Counted from the stretch's first letter, positions 28,115 to 37,235 are shown. The stretch: DNA of 64,000 bases from Reinekea blandensis MED297 (GCF_000153185.1 NZ_CH724154.1:191040-255039), one strand, 5' to 3'. A program made the numbers and translations. The notes: a model not told the origin generated them from the letters alone.

Positions 28115-29956
28115 ATGCTGAACAAATATCCTCTGTGGAAATACCTGCTGATTGCAGCCGTGCTGCTGTTCGGTATTTACTACAGTCTGCCGAACCTATA
28201 CCCGAATGACCCGGCCATTCAGATCCGAGCCACTCAGGCCGGTGTCATCGTGAACAACGCCACGCTGAATCAAGCGACCGATCTTCTTGAAGAAAACGAC
28301 ATCGCTTACTTTGGTGAAGAAGTTCAGGAACAGTCGCTGCTGATTCGCCTGTACAGCAACGAAGACCAACTGCTGGCCAAATCGATTCTGACCACCGGTC
28401 TCGGTGGTGAGTTCGTCATTGCCCTGAACCTGGCGCCAACCACGCCGTCTTGGCTGACCGCGCTCGGCGGCAAGCCGATGGCACTGGGTCTGGACCTGTC
28501 CGGTGGTGTGCACTTCCTGATGGAAGTGGACATGGACAAATACATCGCCACCCGTCTGACCAACTGGGAAGCGGACATCAAACGCAGCCTGCGCGAAGAA
28601 GGCATTCGCTACCGCGGCGTGTCTGTCATCAATGACGACACCATTCAGGTTAACCTGGTAAACGATGAGTTCCGCGATCAGGCCAACCGTTGGTTCAGCC
28701 GCAATCTGAATGACTTTGTTACCGATGACCTGACGGCTCGCGGTCTGCCATCGGTTAACCTGACCCTGACCGAAGAAGCCATCATTGCGATGGAAGATTA
28801 CGCCATTCAGCAGAACCAAACGACGTTGAACAACCGGGTGAACGAAATCGGTGTCGCCGAACCACTGGTGCAGCGTCAGGGCCGTAATCGAATCGTGGTT
28901 CAGTTGCCGGGCGAGCAGGACACTGCACGAGCGAAGAACATTCTCGGTAAATCCGCCAACCTCGAGTATCGCCTGCAATCACGCGACGGTAACGGCGAAG
29001 TCTTCCCGTTTCGTGACAGCAACCGCACTGTGATGCTGGAACGGGATGTCATCGTGACTGGTGATAACGTCACCAACGCGACGGTCACCTATGACCAGAA
29101 TGGCCGCCCGGCCGTTTCGGTGACGCTGGACAGCGCCGGTGGTGCCCGCATGGGTGACATCACTAAAAATAACCTGAACCATCCGATGGGCGTGCTGTTC
29201 ATTGAACAGAAGTCTGAACCGATCGGTTATGAGATGGTCGATGGTGAACAGGTGATGCAATACCGCAATTACGAAGTCAAAGAAGTAATTTCTCTGGCCA
29301 ACATCGCCGGTGTGTTCTCATCGCAGTTCCAGACCACGGGTTTGGACAGCTCCGCCGAAGCGTCCGAACTTGCACTGCTGTTGCGTGCAGGTGCACTGGC
29401 AGCGCCGATGACGTTCGTTGAAGAACGTACCGTGGGTCCAAGCCTGGGGGCAGAGAACATTGCCAAAGGCTTCACCTCGGTAGTGATCGGTTTTGCCCTG
29501 GTTATCGTGTTCATGGTCGTCTTCTATAAAGTGTTCGGCATCTTTGCCAGTGTGGCACTGTCAATGAACCTGGTATTGGTGATCGCCATCATGTCGCTGC
29601 TCGGCGCGACGCTGACATTGCCGGGTATTGCCGGGATCGTGCTGACGGTGGGTATGGCCGTGGACGCCAACGTCTTGATCTTCTCGCGCATCAAAGAAGA
29701 GCTGAACGCAGGCAAACCCATTCAGACCGCCATCGATGCCGGTTATGGTCGAGCCTTTCTGACCATTCTGGACGCCAACGTGACGACCTTTATCGTCGCG
29801 ATCATTCTGTACGCAATCGGTACCGGTTCGGTCAAAGGTTTTGCGGTCACACTGTCGGTCGGTATTCTGACGTCCATGTTTACCGCTGTATTGTTGACTC
29901 GTGCGCTGACCAATCTGGTCTATGGCGGACGTAACCTCAAAAAACTGCCCATTTAA
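28115..29956 (+). CDS. secD: Protein translocase subunit SecD
   Basis: 613 aa, normal length. RND-like partner of SecYEG that uses the proton or sodium gradient to complete export. The first helix is near residues 8-25, a large periplasmic domain follows up to about 440 (LGLDLSGGVHFLMEVD; GVAEPLVQRQGRNRIVVQLPG), and five helices with GIVLTVGMAVDANVLIFSRIKEE finish the protein. AAAGGAA lies before the ATG. secF follows nine bases after the stop. Confidence 0.98.
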   Translation: MLNKYPLWKYLLIAAVLLFGIYYSLPNLYPNDPAIQIRATQAGVIVNNATLNQATDLLEENDIAYFGEEVQEQSLLIRLYSNEDQLLAKSILTTGLGGEFVIALNLAPTTPSWLTALGGKPMALGLDLSGGVHFLMEVDMDKYIATRLTNWEADIKRSLREEGIRYRGVSVINDDTIQVNLVNDEFRDQANRWFSRNLNDFVTDDLTARGLPSVNLTLTEEAIIAMEDYAIQQNQTTLNNRVNEIGVAEPLVQRQGRNRIVVQLPGEQDTARAKNILGKSANLEYRLQSRDGNGEVFPFRDSNRTVMLERDVIVTGDNVTNATVTYDQNGRPAVSVTLDSAGGARMGDITKNNLNHPMGVLFIEQKSEPIGYEMVDGEQVMQYRNYEVKEVISLANIAGVFSSQFQTTGLDSSAEASELALLLRAGALAAPMTFVEERTVGPSLGAENIAKGFTSVVIGFALVIVFMVVFYKVFGIFASVALSMNLVLVIAIMSLLGATLTLPGIAGIVLTVGMAVDANVLIFSRIKEELNAGKPIQTAIDAGYGRAFLTILDANVTTFIVAIILYAIGTGSVKGFAVTLSVGILTSMFTAVLLTRALTNLVYGGRNLKKLPI

Positions 29957-29965
29957 GGAGAAACA

Positions 29966-30913
29966 ATGTCTGATGTGAAAGTATTCGACTTCATGGGCAA
30001 ACGCAGACTGGCGGTCGCATTCTCCGTCATTCTGCTGCTGGTCTCTGTCGTTTCCCTTGGGGTTCGTGGTTTGAACTTCGGTCTCGACTTTACCGGTGGT
30101 GCTCAGATTGAACTCGGCTTCCAGCAGCCAGCGGATGTCGAAGCGATTCGCTCTCAGTTGCAGGATGCCGGTTACCGCGATGTCGATGTGCAGTATTTTG
30201 GTACCAACACCGATGTCCTGATCCGCATGCAGGAAGATAACAATCCTCAACTGGGCGAAGAAGTTATCGCTCTGGTTCAGGAAACCCGCGACGACGAGAT
30301 TCAACTGCGTCGTAACGAGTACGTCGGTCCGCAGGTTGGTGAAGAGTTGGCCAACAACGGTGGTATCGGCATGCTGGTCGCGCTGGCGCTGGTCATGATC
30401 TACATCGCCTTCCGTTTCCAGTTTAAGTTTGCGGTAGGGGCCGTGGCTGCATTGGCACACGACGTGATCATCGTGCTGGGCTTCTTCTCGCTGACCCAGA
30501 TGGCGTTCGATCTGACCGTGCTCGCCGCGGTACTGGCCGTTATCGGTTACTCATTGAACGATACCATCGTGGTCTCCGACCGTATCCGTGAAAGCTTCCG
30601 AACGATCCGTCGTGACGACACCGAGTACCTGATCAATATTTCGCTGACCCAAACGCTGGGCCGGACGATCATTACCTCGTTAACGACGTTACTGGTATTG
30701 CTGGCTCTGGCCGTGTTCGGCGGTGAACTGATCTTCAGCTTTGCCATCGCGCTGATCGTTGGTGTTGCCATTGGTACCTATTCATCGATCTACGTCGCGG
30801 CCAACATCCTGATGCTGATGAACATTTCCAAAGACGATCTGATTCCTCAGGAAAAGGAAGAAATCGATCAGGACGAAGTGCCCAGCTGGTTGAAGGATGA
30901 AGAAACCGACTGA
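29966..30913 (+). CDS. secF: Protein translocase subunit SecF
   Basis: 315 aa. One helix near residue 20, the motif LNFGLDFTGGAQIELGF, a short periplasmic domain, then five helices with AVIGYSLNDTIVVSDRIRESFR, which is the SecF signature corresponding to SecD's helix 4. The C-terminus is acidic and cytoplasmic. AAGGAG precedes the ATG. A strong terminator follows. Confidence 0.98.
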   Translation: MSDVKVFDFMGKRRLAVAFSVILLLVSVVSLGVRGLNFGLDFTGGAQIELGFQQPADVEAIRSQLQDAGYRDVDVQYFGTNTDVLIRMQEDNNPQLGEEVIALVQETRDDEIQLRRNEYVGPQVGEELANNGGIGMLVALALVMIYIAFRFQFKFAVGAVAALAHDVIIVLGFFSLTQMAFDLTVLAAVLAVIGYSLNDTIVVSDRIRESFRTIRRDDTEYLINISLTQTLGRTIITSLTTLLVLLALAVFGGELIFSFAIALIVGVAIGTYSSIYVAANILMLMNISKDDLIPQEKEEIDQDEVPSWLKDEETD

Positions 30914-30934
30914 GTCAGTTTCGAGTTGAAATTC

Positions 30935-30968
30935 AAAAGCCGAACCGGTTTCCCGGTTCGGCTTTTTT
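30935..30968 (+). terminator. Rho-independent terminator after secF
   Basis: 14-bp perfect stem AAAAGCCGAACCGG/CCGGTTCGGCTTTT with a 4-nt loop and six T residues in total at the end. Confidence 0.93.
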
Positions 30969-31077
30969 GTTCCTGCAATATACATAACGAGAACCCGGCC
31001 CCTTTCTCAGCCTCCCACTGGGTCCGCTTTTCCGGTACACTCGCCGCTCCAGCCACCGCAACTTAAAAAGACAGATC

Positions 31078-32091
31078 ATGAGTAAAACACGCGTATTAAC
31101 CGGTATCACCACCACGGGGATTCCTCATCTCGGCAATTACGCCGGCGCCATTCGTCCTGCCATTCAGAGTAGCCAGGATGACAATACGGAATCGTTCTTC
31201 TTTCTGGCGGATTACCACGCCCTGATCAAGTGTCATGAACCCGATGTGGTTCGTGAATCGGCACGTTCAGTTGCGGCGACCTGGCTGGCGTCGGGACTGG
31301 ATCCGGATCGGGTCACGTTTTACCGTCAGTCAGACATTCGCGAAATTACCGAACTGACCTGGATTCTGACCACGATTACTGCAAAAGGCTTAATGAACCG
31401 TGCACACGCTTATAAAGCGGCCGTGCAGGAAAATGTCGAGCAAAACGCGGCTGACCCGGACAAAGGCGTCGAAATGGGCCTGTTCTGTTATCCGGTTCTG
31501 ATGACGGCCGACATTCTGATGTTCAATGGTCAGAAGATTCCGGTCGGTAAAGACCAGATTCAACACATAGAGATGGCACGAGATGTCGCCCAGCGTTTCA
31601 ACTACATGTACGGCGAAACCTTTTCACTGCCCGAGGCGGTGGTCGATGACAGCGCCATGATCATCCCCGGCTTGGATGGTCGGAAAATGTCCAAAAGTTA
31701 TGGCAACACCATCCCATTGTTCGAAGCTGAGAAAAAATTCCGCAAACTGATTAACAAGATTAAAACCAACTCACTCGAACCCGGTGAGCCCAAAGATCCG
31801 GAAGGTTGCTCTCTGTTCGCGATCTACTCTGCCTTTACCGGCGAAGCCGAACAGGCCGAGATGCGACAGAAGTACGCTGATGGTATTGGCTGGGGCGACA
31901 TGAAGAAATTCTTGTTTGAGTTTCTGAATGAAGAGCTGCGCGAAAAGCGTGAAGAATATACGCGCTTGATGAACGATCCGGCTGAACTGGATCGTATCCT
32001 GGCAAAAGGTGCTGACAAAGCCCGTGCCGTTGCCACGCCATTTCTTGAAGACATACGGAACAAGGTGGGTATCAGCCCCATGGCCCGCTGA
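31078..32091 (+). CDS. trpS: Tryptophan-tRNA ligase TrpRS
   Basis: 337 aa class I aminoacyl-tRNA synthetase. The HIGH equivalent is PHLGN at 16-20 and KMSKS is at 203-207. [23 protein letters not shown] is the conserved tryptophan/ATP pocket region. Length and blocks are normal for the bacterial TrpS form. It stands alone, with terminators before and after. Confidence 0.97.
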   Translation: MSKTRVLTGITTTGIPHLGNYAGAIRPAIQSSQDDNTESFFFLADYHALIKCHEPDVVRESARSVAATWLASGLDPDRVTFYRQSDIREITELTWILTTITAKGLMNRAHAYKAAVQENVEQNAADPDKGVEMGLFCYPVLMTADILMFNGQKIPVGKDQIQHIEMARDVAQRFNYMYGETFSLPEAVVDDSAMIIPGLDGRKMSKSYGNTIPLFEAEKKFRKLINKIKTNSLEPGEPKDPEGCSLFAIYSAFTGEAEQAEMRQKYADGIGWGDMKKFLFEFLNEELREKREEYTRLMNDPAELDRILAKGADKARAVATPFLEDIRNKVGISPMAR

Positions 32092-32108
32092 GCGGCGCAC
32101 TCTACCTG

Positions 32109-32136
32109 AAAAGGCACCCTGGGGTGCCTTTTTTTA
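32109..32136 (+). terminator. Rho-independent terminator after trpS
   Basis: AAAAGGCACC pairs with GGTGCCTTTT around a short loop, followed by a run of seven T residues. The A-run on the other side allows it to serve the convergent acetyltransferase gene too. Confidence 0.9.
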
Positions 32137-32151
32137 TAGCACGCCCATTTC

Positions 32152-32637
32152 TCAACGGAGAGGCTTTTCCCAAAACAGCGCCTGGCCGGTTTTCGGGTCC
32201 AGCTCATAACCGTCGAAACCAGCTTTGATATAGGCACCTTTAGCAACCTCATTGCCGCTGAGTACCTCAAGCGTGATCTTACAGCAGTGACGCTCTCGTG
32301 CTTTTGCTTCAATAGCCTCCAGCAGTTTCAGGCTCAGTCCCTGCCCGCGAAAATCCGGATTCACCGCCAGATCATGAATGTTCACCAGAGGTTTCGCCTT
32401 AAACGTCGAAAATCCCATAAAGCAGTTTGCAAAACCAGCGGGCTGACCATCAACCAAAACCATCAGGCTGAACGCACCCGGCACCGCAGCGAGTTTCTCT
32501 GGCAATGCAGCCAGTGTTTCTGCTGGCAGGGATTGTCCACCGCCCATCGCGTCGGAGGCATAGTTATTTAACAGTGACATCAGATCATGGGTCTGCTCTG
32601 CGTTCCGGTAATCCACCGGGACAATCGTTACGGTCAT
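32152..32637 (-). CDS. GNAT family N-acetyltransferase
   Basis: 161 aa from the ATG at 32637, which has GGAG seven bases upstream; the frame extends 12 codons more without a signal. The acetyl-CoA motif A is LAVNPDFRGQGLSLKLLEAIEAKAR with the R-x-x-G-x-G/S pattern, preceded by beta-strand VNIHDL and followed by the KITLEVLSGNEVAKGAYIKAGF block. Substrate unknown. It is convergent with trpS. Confidence 0.9.
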   Translation of the reverse strand: MTVTIVPVDYRNAEQTHDLMSLLNNYASDAMGGGQSLPAETLAALPEKLAAVPGAFSLMVLVDGQPAGFANCFMGFSTFKAKPLVNIHDLAVNPDFRGQGLSLKLLEAIEAKARERHCCKITLEVLSGNEVAKGAYIKAGFDGYELDPKTGQALFWEKPLR

Positions 32638-32788
32638 GCCATATCTCCATAGGCTGTTCCAAGTCCGGGGCACTGTACCTCAGGCCTGTATGCCTTCCAA
32701 GTCAGGGAACACTCAGCCAAAGGCTGGCCAAAAGTCACTATTGTTGATTTTTCATTCAGTTTTCCTTGCTTTCGGCAGGCCACTGAAA

Positions 32789-32814
32789 TAGTGTACTAGC
32801 ATACTAAGACACTA
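32789..32814 (+). promoter_or_regulatory. YtrA-type GntR operator over the ABC-operon promoter
   Basis: Inverted repeat TAGTGTACTAG (32789-32799), four bases, CTAAGACACTA (32804-32814), pairing at 9 of 11 positions. The AGTGT half-site matches that of YtrA-subfamily GntR regulators (AGTGTA...TACACT). It ends 11 bases before the ABC gene start. A possible -35 (TTGCTT, 32766) at 17-bp spacing puts the -10 inside the left arm. The regulator encoded at 34441 is the obvious candidate to bind here. Confidence 0.6.
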
Positions 32815-32825
32815 AAGGACTAACC

Positions 32826-33665
32826 ATGATCACTCTCCAGGATCTGGGCTTCACCTATCGCCGACAGACGCCGGTTTTTTCAGGCCTGACCTTAACCATT
32901 CCGGCCGGACGCAGTGTTGGCATTCTCGGCGCCAACGGAGCCGGTAAGACCACCTTACTCAAACTGATCAGTGGCATGATCCGCTCAACACAGGGACATA
33001 TCGACGTATTGGGCCATGAACCTCGGGCACGACAAACCGCCATGCTGCAGAATCTCTACATTGTGCCGGAAGAATCCGATCTGCCGCCCATGACCGGACA
33101 TGCTTATGTAAAACATTTTTCGGTGTTCTACCCGACTTTTAAAATGGACACGCTGTCACAGATGGCGGAACAGTTTGAGCTGGACCTGTCAGTGAAACTG
33201 ACCGAACGCTCACTCGGCCAAAAGAAAAAGTTTCTGGTGGCCTTTGCGCTGGCAACACATTGCCCATTGATCCTGATGGATGAGCCCACCAATGGCTTGG
33301 ACATTCCTTCGAAAGCGCAGTTCCGGGACATGATTATCCGTCATCAGGGCGACGACCAAACGTTGTTGATCAGTACGCACCAGGTCCGCGACCTCGATGC
33401 CATCATCGATTCGGTGGTCATGATGAACGAAGAACATGCCCATTGGTTTGATTTGGGTGACCTGCCGAACCACATCTCGCAGGTTTCACCACCGGCTGAA
33501 GGCGATCAGGTGATTTATCGGGAAAACCGGTTCAGCGGGGATGTGGCCCTGGTGCAGGGACAGAAAGAAACCGCAACCGGTATCGACCTGGAGCTGCTGT
33601 TCAATGCCTTCCACACCCGCTACGACGAACTGATTTCCACCATTGAACAGGAGGTTCAACAATGA
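32826..33665 (+). CDS. ABC transporter ATP-binding protein
   Basis: 279 aa. Walker A GANGAGKTTLL begins at 35; the signature is degenerate (RSLGQKKKF in place of LSGGQ); Walker B is LILMDEPTNGLD and the switch His is in STHQVRD. About 70 residues follow the core. These traits fit the YtrB/BcrA-like group of ATPases encoded with YtrA-type GntR regulators in cell-envelope stress operons. AAAGGA precedes the ATG. It overlaps the next gene by four bases. Confidence 0.9.
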   Translation: MITLQDLGFTYRRQTPVFSGLTLTIPAGRSVGILGANGAGKTTLLKLISGMIRSTQGHIDVLGHEPRARQTAMLQNLYIVPEESDLPPMTGHAYVKHFSVFYPTFKMDTLSQMAEQFELDLSVKLTERSLGQKKKFLVAFALATHCPLILMDEPTNGLDIPSKAQFRDMIIRHQGDDQTLLISTHQVRDLDAIIDSVVMMNEEHAHWFDLGDLPNHISQVSPPAEGDQVIYRENRFSGDVALVQGQKETATGIDLELLFNAFHTRYDELISTIEQEVQQ

Positions 33666-34444
33666 ACGCATTGACGATCTGGCGTTTAATTCAGACCAAA
33701 CAAAGCACCTCCCCTAATCGATTGTGGAAAGACACCGGCTTGGCGTTGGCAATCTTAACGGCACTGATGTTTCTCGGTCAGTTTGGCGATCCGACCAATG
33801 ATCATCAGACCTTCGGTGCCTTTGGGTTTGCCATGATTATCATGGCGATTATTGAACTTGGCGGACACACCTTCAGCGAGTTCAAAAGAGAGCGTTTCGC
33901 GTTTCAATGGTTAACATTGCCCGCTTCCGTCACCGAAAAGTGGCTGGCTAATTTTGTGACCAGCTTTCTGTTGGTACCGCTGATCTTTCTGGTCGTGCTC
34001 AGTGTGTCCACGATGATCGCCAATCTGTTAATCCTGCTGTCTGGCTGGACCCAACCCATGCCGATATTCAATCCGATTTCGGCAGAAGGCTGGACGTCAT
34101 TGAAAGCGTATTGGATCGTCCATCCGCTGCTGTTTTTCGGGACGACCTATTTCCGCAAACGACCGGTACTGAAAACCCTGGGAGCGTCGGCCATTCTGTT
34201 GATCGCGTTGGCTTTGTATGCGGCCTGGTTAGCGAATCTGCTGTTTGGCGATGCCTTCCCTCAGATCGAACAGATGGGCGAACAAGCTGCCTCAGAAGAA
34301 GAGTTTCTGCGCATGATGACCCTTCACTTTGATCTGAGTAATCTGTTTGCCACCTTGCGGGTCATCGGTGATATCGCATGCTACCTGTACTTCCTGTTTT
34401 TCTGGGGGTTGTCTTATCTTCGCTTTACGGAGTGGGAACTATGA
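33662..34444 (+). CDS. ABC transporter membrane subunit
   Basis: 260 aa with about six hydrophobic segments (near 28-42, 52-70, 100-130, 155-170, 178-198 and 232-252) and an acidic loop QIEQMGEQAASEEEF before the last. No sequence family is certain, but size, topology and coupling to the ATPase gene (ATGA overlap) fit an ABC-2-type permease. It overlaps the regulator gene by four bases too. Substrate unknown. Confidence 0.82.
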   Translation: MNALTIWRLIQTKQSTSPNRLWKDTGLALAILTALMFLGQFGDPTNDHQTFGAFGFAMIIMAIIELGGHTFSEFKRERFAFQWLTLPASVTEKWLANFVTSFLLVPLIFLVVLSVSTMIANLLILLSGWTQPMPIFNPISAEGWTSLKAYWIVHPLLFFGTTYFRKRPVLKTLGASAILLIALALYAAWLANLLFGDAFPQIEQMGEQAASEEEFLRMMTLHFDLSNLFATLRVIGDIACYLYFLFFWGLSYLRFTEWEL

Positions 34445-34815
34445 CCCGCTTTGATAACAGCAGCGCCATCTATCTGCAGATAGCCGATTTGATGTGCGAA
34501 AAAATACTCACCGGCGAATGGCCCGGCGGCGAACGGATTCCTTCAATCCGGGAGGTCGCAGCATTGGTTCAGGCGAACCCGAACACGGTCATGAGATCTT
34601 TCGCGCATCTTCAGGAAGAAGGCATCCTCTACAACCGTAGAGGAGTTGGTTACTTCGTCGCTGACGACGGTAAGGAACGCGTGCAATCGATACGACGGCA
34701 ATCCTTCATTCACACCCAACTGCCGAAAGTATTTCGCGAAGCACGGCTACTAGGGCTTTCGCCAAACGAACTGACCGAGCTTTATCAACAGTATTCAGGA
34801 GACGACCATGACTAA
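34441..34815 (+). CDS. GntR family regulator, YtrA subfamily
   Basis: 124 aa, the short type without effector domain. The winged helix is at about 8-78 (IYLQIADLMCEKILTGEW... RIPSIREVAALVQANPNTVMRSFAHLQEEG), then a 45-residue tail with helices typical of YtrA members. Its ATG overlaps the permease stop. Being last of the three, after its transport genes, is the reverse of the Bacillus order. It probably represses its own operon through 32789-32814. Confidence 0.93.
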   Translation: MTRFDNSSAIYLQIADLMCEKILTGEWPGGERIPSIREVAALVQANPNTVMRSFAHLQEEGILYNRRGVGYFVADDGKERVQSIRRQSFIHTQLPKVFREARLLGLSPNELTELYQQYSGDDHD

Positions 34816-34918
34816 TCGATGGACACTAACCAATAAGCTGTTAGCGGGCGGCACCCTCGCTCTATTTATTTTTGTAACCATTCTGTTGTTCTGGCTGCGG
34901 GCTAGCCTGCAAGTCTGA
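34808..34918 (+). CDS. Small membrane protein ORF (36 aa) coupled to the GntR gene
   Basis: ATG at 34808 overlaps the GntR stop by eight bases and has GGAG six bases upstream. The product starts MTNRWTLTNKLLAGG and has one hydrophobic helix (about residues 16-30, GTLALFIFVTILLFWL), with a basic N-terminus and short tail RASLQV. It looks like a single-pass inner-membrane peptide with the positive end in the cytoplasm. No family recognised. Translational coupling and codon pattern support it as a real gene. Confidence 0.6.
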   Translation: MTNRWTLTNKLLAGGTLALFIFVTILLFWLRASLQV

Positions 34919-34996
34919 TGACCACCGGCACCGGGGGCATGAAGCTCCCGGGCCCGCTGCTTGAGCAGCATCGACCGACCCAAGGAGGCGACCACA

Positions 34997-35065
34997 ATGA
35001 GGCTCGCAAACTTAAACATCTGCATCATTCTGCTGATCATCGTCAGCGGCCTGGCGGTACTTTAA
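34997..35065 (+). CDS. Micro-ORF (22 aa) encoding a hydrophobic peptide
   Basis: ATG at 34997 follows an almost perfect Shine-Dalgarno AAGGAGG nine bases away, the best in this part of the window. The product is MRLANLNICIILLIIVSGLA plus VL, one transmembrane helix with almost no tail. It follows the 36-aa membrane ORF by 78 bases. Function unknown; it may be a regulatory or accessory membrane peptide of the ABC operon. Confidence 0.45.
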   Translation: MRLANLNICIILLIIVSGLAVL

Positions 35066-35121
35066 CCAACGGACTCTGGTATTCAAGGTGACGTTCGGAG
35101 CTTGGTTTCCAGTTCTGCGTA

Positions 35122-35143
35122 AAGACTGTTAACCTGCAGTCTT
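35122..35143 (+). terminator. Weak hairpin after the ABC/GntR operon
   Basis: AAGACTG (35122-35128) pairs with CAGTCTT (35137-35143) across 8 nt, with only a few T residues after it. It lies 20 bases before the next gene, so may be a leader structure of that gene. Confidence 0.35.
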
Positions 35144-35163
35144 CATTCAATAAGAGGTTTGAT

Positions 35164-35598
35164 ATGAAGAAACTGCTCCCTAACCTGCTTTACTTGGCAA
35201 CGCTGATGCTGGCCGTCGGTGTTTTTCTGCCGCTTACGCGATTTGCGGTCATCGGAGACGTCAGCTACTTCGACATCACCCAGTTTGAAGCCTATCTGGT
35301 CATTGCCCTGGCCATCGCTGCTCCGGTTCTGGTTATGCTGAAACTCGTTCGCCTGCTGTGGCTTCCGGTAATCGGCGTTTGGATTACCTTATTTCTACCT
35401 TGGGTAAAAGAGTTTCTGAACGCATCGGATGAATCCTTCATGGGCCAGCTTTCCAACAAAGCGGCGTCACTGAAAAATGAGTTTGCGGCGGATCTGTTTC
35501 TGAACATTTCTGAGTACATCTGGGGTGGCTACATTTTCATGACGGGGTTGATCCTGTTTACCGTCTCCGCGCTGTTGTTGGCATTTAGCAAACGCTAA
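35164..35598 (+). CDS. Hypothetical inner-membrane protein (four helices)
   Basis: 144 aa. Helices near 5-27, 44-62, 66-80 and 116-140 with a polar loop at 84-112 (FLNASDESFMGQLSNKAASLKNEFAAD). The order resembles paraquat-inducible protein A-like membrane units, but without the cysteine motifs, so no family is claimed. AGAGG precedes the ATG. Terminator-type hairpins follow at 35626-35685. Confidence 0.75.
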   Translation: MKKLLPNLLYLATLMLAVGVFLPLTRFAVIGDVSYFDITQFEAYLVIALAIAAPVLVMLKLVRLLWLPVIGVWITLFLPWVKEFLNASDESFMGQLSNKAASLKNEFAADLFLNISEYIWGGYIFMTGLILFTVSALLLAFSKR

Positions 35599-35625
35599 GC
35601 GCAACGATTCCCTGTCGGCGACAAA

Positions 35626-35685
35626 ACGGAAGCCAGTCGTTGAAGACGCTTCCGTAAACACCCGCTGATTTAACTCGTCAGCGGG
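35626..35685. terminator. Two tandem hairpins downstream of the membrane-protein gene
   Basis: ACGGAAGC/GCTTCCGT (35626-35633, 35648-35655) and CCCGCTGA/TCAGCGGG (35661-35668, 35678-35685). Neither is followed by a clear T-run. They separate this gene from the GNAT gene at 35775. Confidence 0.4.
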
Positions 35686-35774
35686 CTTAACGCCCGGCAT
35701 ATAAAGATCCTATTAAAAAAACCACGCTTTCAAGTTACTCTGACCGCCAGAAACCGCTCAGAGAGACCCCGATC

Positions 35775-36380
35775 ATGATTCGTCCCGCCCAACTGTCCGA
35801 TCTGCCCTATTTGTATGACATCTGCCTGCGTACCGGTCTGAACGGTGATGACGCCACCAACGCATTAAAGGACCCTTTTATGGTGGGTCATTATTTTGCG
35901 GCACCCTATCTGTTTTTTCAGCCTGAATGCTGTTTTGTCGTGGACATCGAGGGGCGACCCAGCGGTTACATAATCGGTACCACTGATTCCCAAGCCTATT
36001 ACCAATGGCTGAATGAGCAGTGGTTGCCTCAGCTTCGACGCAAGTACCCCAGAGCGTCCGGTATCAGCTCCCTGGAATCTTTTCTGTATGAAATTATTCA
36101 TGAAGATGCTTTAACTCCTTCATTTTGCCGCGACTACCCAGCCCATTTACACATCGACCTGTTGCCGGTCTGTCAGGGTCGTGGACTTGGCCAACAACTG
36201 ATTGACACCTTTCTTGGCGAAATGCGAAAAAATCAGGTTCCCGGAGTACATCTTGGCGTCAGTCTGGATAACACACGTGCCTGCCGCTTTTATCAGAAAA
36301 TGGGGCTCCACGAAATTGAGCGGGAAAGCAGCGCTTGTTTTATGGGCATTCAACTGCACAACACATCAACCGCAAACTAG
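35775..36380 (+). CDS. GNAT family acetyltransferase
   Basis: 201 aa. The N-terminal MIRPAQLSDLPYLYDICLRTG is a typical GNAT beginning. The acetyl-CoA motif is HLHIDLLPVCQGRGLGQQLIDTFL, and the final strand/helix GVHLGVSLDNTRACRFYQKMGLHE is complete. A central insert of about 40 residues (LNEQWLPQLRRKYPRA...) resembles the acetyltransferase-like region of O-GlcNAcase-type proteins. Substrate unknown. Single gene. Confidence 0.88.
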   Translation: MIRPAQLSDLPYLYDICLRTGLNGDDATNALKDPFMVGHYFAAPYLFFQPECCFVVDIEGRPSGYIIGTTDSQAYYQWLNEQWLPQLRRKYPRASGISSLESFLYEIIHEDALTPSFCRDYPAHLHIDLLPVCQGRGLGQQLIDTFLGEMRKNQVPGVHLGVSLDNTRACRFYQKMGLHEIERESSACFMGIQLHNTSTAN

Positions 36381-36470
36381 TGTCCAACCCAAGCGGTTTC
36401 CATCGTGAATAGACCCGCAACCAATATCGCTTGCTGCTATAAAAGGCTTTCTGTTTAACGGAGAGCCAAC

Positions 36471-37235
36471 ATGCCTGATATCCACCAACTGAAAAATCGA
36501 TTACACGAGATTGCTCATCAAATAGCCCAGTCCGGTCACGCCCATGCATTGCTGGGTCTCGGCTCGGCCGGAAATGAACAAGACCGTCTGGATACCTACT
36601 CAGATCTCGATTTTTTTGCCATCGTTCACCCGGGCTTTAAATCCCACTTTATCAACGACCTTCATTGGCTGACGGATATCGCCGATCCAGGATATTATTT
36701 TCGCAACACCAAAGACGGCTACAAATTTCTCTACGCCGACGGTATTTTCTGCGAATTTGCCGTTTTCGAACCACAGGAACTGGCCACCATTCCCTTTACC
36801 GGCGGTCGACTCATTTGGGCAGAAGACGGTTTTAATACAGATGTCATTCAGCCTGTCTCAACACAGGGACAGTACCAGCGCAGCGACAACACCGATTGGA
36901 TCATCGGAGAAGCGCTGACCAACCTGTACGTTGGCCTGGGGCGTTATTGTCGGGGAGAAAAACTCTCGGCAATGAAGTTTGTCCAATCTTACGCCCTGGA
37001 TCGACTCATCGACTTACTTCATTTGCAAAACGGTCCACGAACCGGACAGGTCGACCCCTTTATGCCGGACCGTCGTCTGGAACAGCATTATCCAAATGCC
37101 GAGCCGATGTTAGCGAGCTTTTGTCAGGGATACCTGAAAACGCCCACCTCCGCCCTGGCCCAACTGGAATGGTTGGAACAACACTATGACATTAACCCTG
37201 TCATGGCGACTGAGATAAGACGGCTGGCTGACTAG
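36471..37235 (+). CDS. Nucleotidyltransferase-fold protein
   Basis: 254 aa. GLGSAG at 29-34 and D45-x-D47 in TYSDLDFF form the Gly-Ser...Asp-x-Asp site of the polymerase-beta-type nucleotidyltransferase fold, with acidic residues in CEFAVFE possibly the third carboxylate. The helical C-terminal part (WIIGEALTNLYVGLGRYCRGEKLSAMKFVQSYALDRL) is as in aminoglycoside or lincosamide nucleotidyltransferases. The acceptor is unknown; antibiotic resistance should not be assumed. Single gene with GGAG upstream. Confidence 0.82.
   Translation: MPDIHQLKNRLHEIAHQIAQSGHAHALLGLGSAGNEQDRLDTYSDLDFFAIVHPGFKSHFINDLHWLTDIADPGYYFRNTKDGYKFLYADGIFCEFAVFEPQELATIPFTGGRLIWAEDGFNTDVIQPVSTQGQYQRSDNTDWIIGEALTNLYVGLGRYCRGEKLSAMKFVQSYALDRLIDLLHLQNGPRTGQVDPFMPDRRLEQHYPNAEPMLASFCQGYLKTPTSALAQLEWLEQHYDINPVMATEIRRLAD

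Noticed and set aside
29561-30460. 299-aa minus-strand ORF rich in Gln and His
   Set aside because: Antisense to secD/secF and of shadow-like composition.
34918-35091. 57-aa ORF overlapping the two micro-ORFs in another frame
   Set aside because: No Shine-Dalgarno sequence, His/Arg-rich shadow-type composition, and it competes with the better-supported 22-aa ORF.
36471-37235. Antibiotic nucleotidyltransferase (resistance gene) call
   Set aside because: Only the general fold motif is visible; no specific match to a resistance enzyme can be claimed.
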